From: an uncultured Porphyromonadaceae bacterium
Lineage (GTDB): Bacteria; Bacteroidota; Bacteroidia; Bacteroidales; Barnesiellaceae_A
Length of the DNA stretch: 21,207 nucleotides
NCBI GenBank assembly: GCA_900542255.1
Contig: UQMR01000040.1
Location: 1 to 21,207 of the forward strand
Reading direction: 5' to 3'
A model generated the notes under the pieces. It was not told the origin of the DNA, did not search any database, and saw only the letters and a list, made by a program, of their open reading frames with translations. Positions 15,427 through 21,207 of the stretch are shown here, piece by piece. The stretch's first letter is position 1, and each line of letters starts with the position of its first letter. Both the position numbers and the translations under genes were made by a program.

Positions 15427-18400
15427 ATGTTGCTTAAATATACGTTGAAACACTTTTTTTGTAAAGCTGCTTCACCATACTATGTCGCATGGATTGTAAC
15501 AATAACCGCGCTGTGTGCCGTTTTGGGCGGTGCAGAGCGCGTTGTCGCATTGCCGGTGTCGCACTATGCCGAGCACTCGGTATTGTCGTCGGGGTATTGG
15601 TATAAAATCTCGGTTACCAACAGCGGCATACACGAAATCAGTTACAGCAGATTGCGCGAATGGGGATTTACCGACCCTTCGCGGGTGCGCATCTATGGCT
15701 ATGGCGGTGCCATGCTGCCCGAGACGGTGAGTGCCGATGATGTGGATGATTTGCCGCAAATACCTGTCATACATTATAATAATCGCATCCTTTTCTATGC
15801 GCAAGGGACCGTTTCGTGGTGGTACGACCCCACTTTGCGAGAGATGCTGCATAGGCAGAACGTATATTCTACGGCGGGATACTATTTTATCACCGAGAGC
15901 GATGTGGAAGCCGTAGAGCCTGCACCGGCAAGGCTCAATGGTTACACTGCGGGCGAGGAGATTGACGTTTACGACGGGTATACGCTGCATGAGCAGGAGC
16001 TGGCATCGCTCAGCAAGAGCGGCCGAGTCTTCCTTGGCGAAGACTTCCGTTATACACAGTCGCAGAGCTTCTCTTTTTCTACCCCCGGGATAATAAACAA
16101 TACGCTTAACGTAGAGGTGGCTTTCGGTGCCAAGGTTGTAGGGAGCGGAGCTACGTTGAAGCTATATCATAACAACCGGCAGGTCTCCACGGGGTCGGGA
16201 TGGAATATCGGTGCCAATAGTGATGCCACATACGAGTTTATGAAGTATATATCGCCCGACGTGGATGTTACCTCGACCGATGGCAGCGATGTCTTCACGG
16301 TTACATATCAGCCTTCCGGAACGACGGTGGAGGCTCGCCTCGATTACATAAAGCTGCAATATAAGCGCAGCCTGCAACTCTATGACGGTATGGTGCAGTT
16401 CCGCAACAATGACTTCCCCTCCGGAGGGACGTTTGTGATAGGAAATTTCAATGAGAGGTGCGTAGTATGGGATATAACCACACAATATAGCCCCCAAACG
16501 GTTGCCGTGGAGGTGGCCGATGGCAAAGCCCGTTTCTCCCCGGCGGAGAATCTGCACGATTATGTCGCCTTCGACCCGGCGGCTTCGTTCCCTACGCCCA
16601 CGGGAGTAGGGCAGCTGTCGAACCAAGACTTGCATGGCATGGCTACTCCCGATATGGTGATACTTGCCCCGCGCCAGTTCTTGTCTTATGCCGACCGCGT
16701 GGCGGCATTGCATGAGAGTGTCGACAGCTTGAAGGTGGCGGTGATAGACCACGAGCTTGTTTTCAATGAGTTTTCGTCGGGTGCCCCCGATGCGGTGGCC
16801 TATCGCAGGCTGTTGAAGATGTTCTACGACCGTTCGCAGGCCGATGCTTCTGCGACGAAGATAAAATATTTGCTGCTCTTTGGCCGTGGATTTTATGATA
16901 ATCGTCGTATTATCAGCGAAGTGCGTAATTGCGGATATCCTACGTTGCTCACCTACCAAAACCCGCGCAGCGACAATGAAACCTATTCCTACGTATGCGA
17001 CGACTTCTTTACCTATCTGAGTGACTCGGTGTCGACAACCAACGGCATGAACAAGATGTCTATTTCTGTCGGGCGGTTCCCGGTGAAAAGCAATAGCGAG
17101 GCCGAGGTAGTGGTGGAGAAATTATATAAGTATGTGACACAACCCAACTATGGGGCCTGGCGCAACCAGGCTATCCTGGTGGCTGATGATGGCAACTCGG
17201 GTACCCATATGCGGCAGGCCGAGAGCGTAGAGTCGTATTGGAAAGCCGATCGCTCGGACCTTGTGGTGAACAAAGTATATATCGACGCCTACCCCGAGTC
17301 GCAGACCTCTACGGGGCGTACTTATCCCGATGCCAAACGACGTATGATGCAGCTTCTCGAAGAGGGACAGCTTGTGCTCGACTACATAGGCCATGCCAAC
17401 TCGGTGGGCTGGACAGGAGAAGACTTGTTGAATATCAACGATATCCGTTCCATGTACCTCAAAAACCTTCCCTTTATGATAACGGCTACATGCGATTTCA
17501 GCCGTTACGACTCGGAGGAGGTTTCGGGTGGTGAAATATTTTTCCTTAACGAGTTTGGCGGCGCCATAGCCCTTTTCTCCTCTACGCGTGTGGCGTGGAT
17601 AAACGAGAACGGGCGGTTGAACAATGCTTTGGCGCGTTATCTCTTCGATAAAGACGAGAATGGCAGGGTATATCCCATCGGCGAGATTATTGCCAATGCC
17701 AAAAACTATATTACGGACTTGTATCTTACGAATCCCGGAAGTTATCATTATCCCGATAGCAACAAGCTGGTGTATGCTCTGTTGGGCGACCCGGCCATGC
17801 GGTTGGGCTATCCTTCGTATCAAGCCAAAGTGACAAGGGTGAACGGGAAACCCATAGGAAGCGATATTACGCTCGAAGCCCGTTCTAAGGTTACGATTGA
17901 GGGCTCGGTGCTGACGCCCTCCGGCGAGCCTGCCGACGACTACTACGGGCTCGTATTGGTGAATGTATATGATGCTGCCGAGACGACTCTCTCCAACGGA
18001 TATGAAGATGGCGTGCAGGTAGAGTTTAAGGAGCGCTCCAACAAGCTCTTCTCGGGGCGCGCCAATGTCGATGGCGGTACATTCACGCTGTCGTTTACAA
18101 TGCCTAAGGAGACCAGTTTCTCCAACGAGAACGGCTTGATAAGCCTCTATGCTTACGATGCTTATGGAAGGGAGGCAAGCGGCTCTACCGAGTCGGTGAA
18201 AATAGGCGGCTCCTCTGCGCGTCCGCAGACCGATACGATAGGTCCCGATATACAATATCTCTACCTGAATACGAGTAATTTCCAAAACGGCGATATCGTC
18301 AACGAATCGCCCATGCTTATTGCTGCGGTGGCCGACTCGTCGGGCATCAACATATCGTCGTCGGGTATTGGCCATGTCATGACGGTGACGATAGACGGCC

Positions 18401-18894
18401 GTACGGCCTACTCGGATGTGAGCAGCTATTATACCCCCGATACTACGGGAATGGCTGGTGTGATATATTACCCGTTGAGCGGTATAGCCGAAGGGGCGCA
18501 CACCTTGGCATTCAGAGTGTGGGACAACGAGGGCAACTCGTCGACCGCAACGCTCGATTTTGTGGTGCAGCCCGGTTTGGAGCCCGAGATATATAAAATC
18601 TATGCCGACCAGAATCCTGCCCGTACCTCGACAAATTTCTATTTGGAGCACGACCGCCCCGACGGTATAGTGACCGTAACGGTGACTGTGTATAATCTCA
18701 TGGGTATGCCCGTATGGCAGACAGAGAAAGAGGGTCGCTCCGATATGTTCAAGACCTTCCCCATAACTTGGGACCTCACTATGAGCGGCGGTGGCAGGGT
18801 GCCCGGCGGAATTTATCTCTATCGCGCGACTATTTCAACCGACAACACGCATATCTCCACCCGTTCGCAAAAGCTGTGTGTGGCGCCTCGCTGA
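15427..18894 (+). CDS. porU: PorU-like T9SS sortase, C25 (gingipain-type) cysteine protease
   Basis: Outer-surface protease of the type IX secretion system that removes the C-terminal sorting domain of secreted cargo and attaches it to lipopolysaccharide. At 1155 residues it is almost the length of Porphyromonas gingivalis PorU (1158 as I recall). An export signal with a long n-region (hydrophobic core about 18-42) precedes an N-terminal beta-rich region (WYKISVTNSGIHEISY, IYGYGGAMLPE, DDLPQIP). The C25 domain spans about 409-797 and has the catalytic His656 in YIGHANSVGW and Cys689 in TATCDFSRYD, the latter matching the known PorU Cys690 by position. An Ig-like region follows, then a sorting-domain-like C-terminus (about 1057-1155: QNPARTSTNFYLEHDRP, VYNLMGMPVW, PGGIYLYRA). 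PorU keeps this domain. No clear terminator is seen before rex. A second PorU-like gene begins 1.4 kb downstream. Confidence 0.85.
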   Translation: MLLKYTLKHFFCKAASPYYVAWIVTITALCAVLGGAERVVALPVSHYAEHSVLSSGYWYKISVTNSGIHEISYSRLREWGFTDPSRVRIYGYGGAMLPETVSADDVDDLPQIPVIHYNNRILFYAQGTVSWWYDPTLREMLHRQNVYSTAGYYFITESDVEAVEPAPARLNGYTAGEEIDVYDGYTLHEQELASLSKSGRVFLGEDFRYTQSQSFSFSTPGIINNTLNVEVAFGAKVVGSGATLKLYHNNRQVSTGSGWNIGANSDATYEFMKYISPDVDVTSTDGSDVFTVTYQPSGTTVEARLDYIKLQYKRSLQLYDGMVQFRNNDFPSGGTFVIGNFNERCVVWDITTQYSPQTVAVEVADGKARFSPAENLHDYVAFDPAASFPTPTGVGQLSNQDLHGMATPDMVILAPRQFLSYADRVAALHESVDSLKVAVIDHELVFNEFSSGAPDAVAYRRLLKMFYDRSQADASATKIKYLLLFGRGFYDNRRIISEVRNCGYPTLLTYQNPRSDNETYSYVCDDFFTYLSDSVSTTNGMNKMSISVGRFPVKSNSEAEVVVEKLYKYVTQPNYGAWRNQAILVADDGNSGTHMRQAESVESYWKADRSDLVVNKVYIDAYPESQTSTGRTYPDAKRRMMQLLEEGQLVLDYIGHANSVGWTGEDLLNINDIRSMYLKNLPFMITATCDFSRYDSEEVSGGEIFFLNEFGGAIALFSSTRVAWINENGRLNNALARYLFDKDENGRVYPIGEIIANAKNYITDLYLTNPGSYHYPDSNKLVYALLGDPAMRLGYPSYQAKVTRVNGKPIGSDITLEARSKVTIEGSVLTPSGEPADDYYGLVLVNVYDAAETTLSNGYEDGVQVEFKERSNKLFSGRANVDGGTFTLSFTMPKETSFSNENGLISLYAYDAYGREASGSTESVKIGGSSARPQTDTIGPDIQYLYLNTSNFQNGDIVNESPMLIAAVADSSGINISSSGIGHVMTVTIDGRTAYSDVSSYYTPDTTGMAGVIYYPLSGIAEGAHTLAFRVWDNEGNSSTATLDFVVQPGLEPEIYKIYADQNPARTSTNFYLEHDRPDGIVTVTVTVYNLMGMPVWQTEKEGRSDMFKTFPITWDLTMSGGGRVPGGIYLYRATISTDNTHISTRSQKLCVAPR

Positions 18895-19028
18895 CAGTAT
18901 GTGCCGGTGTGTCGCTGACGGACGGTTGCCGCACGGCGTATAAAGAGAATAATCAAGAAACGGGGGTGGGCTTTCAAAAAATATTTGTATTTTTGTACTT
19001 TGATATTTTTTGAGAGAGGGAGTGTTAT
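18895..19028 (+). other. Leader and promoter region of rex
   Basis: 134 bp without a gene. It has no convincing terminator for the PorU-like gene. Its 3' half is AT-rich and carries the rex promoter and a purine-rich ribosome binding site (agggag, 19017-19022) six bases before the ATG. Confidence 0.5.
18988..18995 (+). promoter_or_regulatory. -7 box candidate for the rex operon
   Basis: TATTTTTG matches TAnnTTTG and would give a leader of roughly 25-30 bases before the rex ATG. A second, less exact candidate (TATTTTTTG, one extra base) lies at 19004-19012. No clear -33 element is found. Confidence 0.4.
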
Positions 19029-19679
19029 ATGACTAACCTTGAAACTAATATGAATATAAAGTTGCCCGAACCTACACTGCGAAGATTGCCGTGGTACTTG
19101 GCGTATGTGAAATTGGTACAAGGCAAAGGAGCTGAATACATATCGTCTACTCAAATATCAAAGGCTATCAACGTAGATTCGTCGCAAATAGCGAAAGACC
19201 TCTCTTTTATCAATATTTCGGGTAAGACACGGGTCGGTTACGAAGTCAATTCGTTGGTAGATGTATTGGAGGATTTCCTGGGCTTTACATCGAGGCACCG
19301 TGCCATTGTATACGGCGTGGGCCGCTTGGGCGCTGCGTTGATGCAGGATTCCGGATTGTTGCAATACGGGCTGGATGTCGTGGCAGGATTCGATGTGAGG
19401 GAGCTGTCCGATAATGCCAATGTCAATGGCATACCGGTGTTTCATGTGTCGCAGTTTGCCGAGCGGCGTGCTGCGCTGGATGCCAAGATAGGTATTCTCA
19501 CCGTACCCGTAGAGTGCGCACAGGAGGCGACAGACTATATGGTATCTCACGGTATAAAGGCAATATGGAACTTTACTCCTTACCGCATCCATGTACCCGA
19601 AAATGTAGTGATACAGAATACGTCGATATATGCCCATTTGGCGGTGATGTTCAATCGTATGAATAATATAACCGAATAG
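19029..19679 (+). CDS. rex: Redox-sensing transcriptional repressor Rex
   Basis: Cytoplasmic repressor that senses the NADH/NAD+ ratio and releases DNA when NADH binds; it usually controls fermentation and respiration genes. It has 216 residues. The N-terminal winged helix (about 15-82) carries TLRRLPWYLAYVKLV, ISSTQISKAINVDSSQIAKD and the wing GKTRVGYEV. The Rossmann domain begins at about 90 with IVYGVGRLGAAL (GxGxxG at 96-101) and has the acidic residue after the second strand (GFDV, Asp122). The C-terminal domain-swap helix (about 198-212, IYAHLAVMFNRM) is as in the family. The start at 19029 has a well-placed ribosome binding site (agggag, 6 bases away); an ATG at 19050 is possible. The FAH-family gene begins 8 bp after its stop, so they are co-transcribed. 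Confidence 0.93.
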   Translation: MTNLETNMNIKLPEPTLRRLPWYLAYVKLVQGKGAEYISSTQISKAINVDSSQIAKDLSFINISGKTRVGYEVNSLVDVLEDFLGFTSRHRAIVYGVGRLGAALMQDSGLLQYGLDVVAGFDVRELSDNANVNGIPVFHVSQFAERRAALDAKIGILTVPVECAQEATDYMVSHGIKAIWNFTPYRIHVPENVVIQNTSIYAHLAVMFNRMNNITE

Positions 19680-19687
19680 CCTGTAAA

Positions 19688-20302
19688 ATGAAGATTTTAG
19701 CCGTAGGATGGAATTATCGGTTGCATAATGCAGAGATGGGACGTGAGGAGTCTCCTGCGGCTCCAACGGTCTTTATGAAGCCCGAGACTGCGCTGCTCAA
19801 AGATGGCAAGCCCTTTTTCCTGCCTCATTTTTCGGAACGGATAGAACACGAGGCCGAGGTCGCTGTCAGGATATGTCGTTTGGGCAAAAATATAGCCCCG
19901 CGTTTTGCCTACCGTTATTATGATGCACTTACGGTAGGTGTCGATTTTACAGCCCGTGATGTGCAGGCGCGGTTGCGGGAGCAGGGAGCGCCGTGGGAAA
20001 TAGCCAAGGCCTTCGACGGCTCTGCGGCTTTGGGGACATGGGTCGACAAGACAACTCTGCCCTTGGAAGAGGGTATTCCTTTTTCGTTACAGATAAACGG
20101 CATCACCGTGCAGTCAGGCAATACTCGCGATATGATATGCGGCATAGATGAGATTATTGCCTATGTGAGTCGCTTTTTTACACTTAAAATGGGCGATATT
20201 ATCTATACCGGTACGCCGCAAGGTGTGGGTCCGGTACACATAGATGACCACGTAACCGGATATTTGGGCGACAATAAAGTTTTGGAATTTAATGTTAAAT
20301 AA
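19688..20302 (+). CDS. Fumarylacetoacetate hydrolase (FAH) family protein
   Basis: Metal-dependent enzyme of the FAH superfamily acting on beta-diketones or related oxo acids, such as acylpyruvase or oxaloacetate tautomerase/decarboxylase activity; the substrate cannot be told. It has 204 residues, the size of the single-domain FAHD1-like members, so it is complete. The divalent metal site is visible: the paired Glu of EHEAEVAV (Glu55, Glu57) and the Asp of GVDFTARD (Asp86). The catalytic Lys region is WEIAKAFD (103-110) and the C-terminal signature TGTPQGVGPV (174-183) is intact. It begins 8 bp after rex and ends 3 bp before the second PorU-like gene. From memory, in P. gingivalis an FAH-family gene also sits directly next to porU. 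Family call very sure, function unsure. Confidence 0.92.
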   Translation: MKILAVGWNYRLHNAEMGREESPAAPTVFMKPETALLKDGKPFFLPHFSERIEHEAEVAVRICRLGKNIAPRFAYRYYDALTVGVDFTARDVQARLREQGAPWEIAKAFDGSAALGTWVDKTTLPLEEGIPFSLQINGITVQSGNTRDMICGIDEIIAYVSRFFTLKMGDIIYTGTPQGVGPVHIDDHVTGYLGDNKVLEFNVK

Positions 20303-20305
20303 GAT

Positions 20306-21207
20306 ATGAATTTCTCGAAGACAATAGCAAGCTCGTCATCCCTGACGATAATGAAGATTCTCCTGTCGTTTGCAGTTTGTACTGCGTTATTCCAGCCAGC
20401 CGGTGCCTTGCCGGCTACCCACTATGCCGACTGCTCGGTGTTGAGTAGCGGGACGTGGGTGAAGGTAGCCGTTTCGCAGCGCGGGGTTTATCGTATCGAT
20501 GCGGCTACGCTGCAAGCATGGGGTTTTGCCGATGCCTCGACGGTATGCGTGTACGGGAAAAACGGCTATATGCTGCCCGAGCTCTTTTCTGCTGACGATT
20601 CCGACGATTTGGCGCAGATTCCGTCGTATGTCGATGGCGGCGATTTGTATTTCTATGCTTCGGGACAGGTGCAATGGAATTATAATACAATCGTGTCTTG
20701 GGAGCATACCAACAATTATTATTCCGATGTGTCGTATTATTTCCTTACTGCCGGAGCAGCCCCGCTGCGGATGGAGAGCGTGGAGGCTGCCGATATAACA
20801 GAAGATATGCAGCCGATAACCTCTTTTGAGGAGTATACGGTGTATGAAAAGGATAGTGTGTGTTTGGGACAGACCGGCCGGATGTATGTGGGCGAGAATT
20901 TGTTGCAGACCCGAACCCTTTCGTTGCAGGCTCCCGGTGTCGTAGGCGATGAGATGCAGATATATGTGGCGTTGGCTGCCAATGCCTCTTCTTCCTATAA
21001 TCTGCCTGTGACGGTGAATGGAACGAGCTTGCAGCCTGTCATTTCGGTGAGCTCGTCCGACTCTTACACCTATGCCAAAGAGGGTCGCCGTCTCTTTACC
21101 ATCCCCGCCGCGGGAGAATTGGATATGACGTTTTCTTCCTCGGGCTCGGGGTCGCTCAATTCTTATTATCTCGATTTCATACGGCTGATTTATGACAGGA
21201 ATTTGTC
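20306..21207 (+). CDS. porU: Second PorU-like T9SS protease, 3' part beyond the window
   Basis: The frame is open from the ATG at 20306 to the end of the window (300 codons). An alternative start at 20351 opens directly on a signal peptide (MKILLSFAVCTALF, cleavage near AGA). Next comes a region homologous to the N-terminal part of the complete PorU-like protein upstream: LPATHYADCSVLSSGTWVKV, GVYRIDAATLQAWGF, VYGKNGYMLPE, SADDSDDLAQIP and FYASGQVQWNY. By eye about half of the first 93 mature residues are identical. The C25 catalytic part would lie beyond the window, so activity cannot be judged. It starts 3 bp after the FAH-family stop, so it is very probably translated from the rex transcript. 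By the remembered P. gingivalis order FAH-porU-porV, this gene, not the complete one upstream, may be the true orthologue of PorU. Paralogy is sure, precise role not. Confidence 0.8.
   Translation, partial: MNFSKTIASSSSLTIMKILLSFAVCTALFQPAGALPATHYADCSVLSSGTWVKVAVSQRGVYRIDAATLQAWGFADASTVCVYGKNGYMLPELFSADDSDDLAQIPSYVDGGDLYFYASGQVQWNYNTIVSWEHTNNYYSDVSYYFLTAGAAPLRMESVEAADITEDMQPITSFEEYTVYEKDSVCLGQTGRMYVGENLLQTRTLSLQAPGVVGDEMQIYVALAANASSSYNLPVTVNGTSLQPVISVSSSDSYTYAKEGRRLFTIPAAGELDMTFSSSGSGSLNSYYLDFIRLIYDRNL

Noticed and set aside
17122..18651. 509-residue minus-strand open frame opposite the PorU-like gene
   Set aside because: Antisense shadow; the plus strand has the C25 catalytic motifs and sorting domain.
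18976..18995. caaaaa ... tttttg symmetry before rex as a Rex operator
   Set aside because: It does not resemble the known Rex palindrome (TTGTGAA-spacer-TTCACAA type) and is mostly an A/T run, so autoregulation cannot be claimed.
1..21207. Mobile element, CRISPR array, tRNA or rRNA
   Set aside because: No transposase or integrase reading frame, no regularly spaced repeats, and no cloverleaf or rRNA sequence was noticed on either strand, though a tRNA search program was not available.

Overview
The window reads as chromosome of a Bacteroidales bacterium. The evidence is type IX secretion (T9SS) components and a T9SS cargo protein, a Rex repressor of the Bacteroidetes kind, and promoter -7 boxes matching the Bacteroidetes consensus TAnnTTTG. 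Base composition is near 50% GC and AT-rich promoters separate the genes. The mix (PorU-like proteases, AddA-type helicase-nuclease, M3 peptidase) fits a Porphyromonadaceae/Barnesiellaceae-like gut or oral member better than Bacteroides itself, but genus cannot be fixed from this window. I see no tRNA, rRNA, CRISPR array, transposase or integrase.

Layout. (1) 1-1815 (+): 3' part of an M3 (Dcp/oligopeptidase) metallopeptidase with a strong terminator. (2) 1918-2937: a small accessory island. It holds a short secreted protein of unknown function (-) and a divergent XRE regulator (+) that share an operator-like palindrome. Downstream of the secreted protein is a possible decayed relative of it. 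(3) 3121-6810 (-): an SUI1/YciH-like gene followed 9 bp later by an AddA/RecB-like helicase-nuclease. (4) 6982-9783 (-): an AraC regulator, then a flavodoxin-fold iron-sulfur-type flavoprotein and an exported alpha/beta hydrolase broken by a one-base frameshift. A pair of near-identical 17-bp direct repeats, 22 bp apart, lies upstream of the flavoprotein gene and is a candidate AraC-binding site. (5) 10100-21207 (+): a T9SS region. It contains a 1720-residue FG-GAP/FN3/PKD surface protein with a T9SS sorting domain, a complete PorU-like C25 protease of 1155 residues, rex, a fumarylacetoacetate hydrolase-family gene, and the first 300 codons of a second PorU-like protein that runs off the window.

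How the parts work together. The T9SS moves cargo through the outer membrane, and PorU is the C25-family protease that removes the C-terminal sorting domain and attaches cargo to the surface. The 1720-residue protein is a plausible substrate. The most interesting feature is that two PorU-like genes lie about 4.9 kb apart (start to start). The second is packed 3 bp behind the FAH-family gene, which itself is 8 bp behind rex, so a T9SS protease appears to share a transcript with a redox-sensing repressor. No wholly new system can be demonstrated. The best leads are the PorU pair and its Rex linkage, the secreted-protein/XRE module, and the AraC direct repeats.
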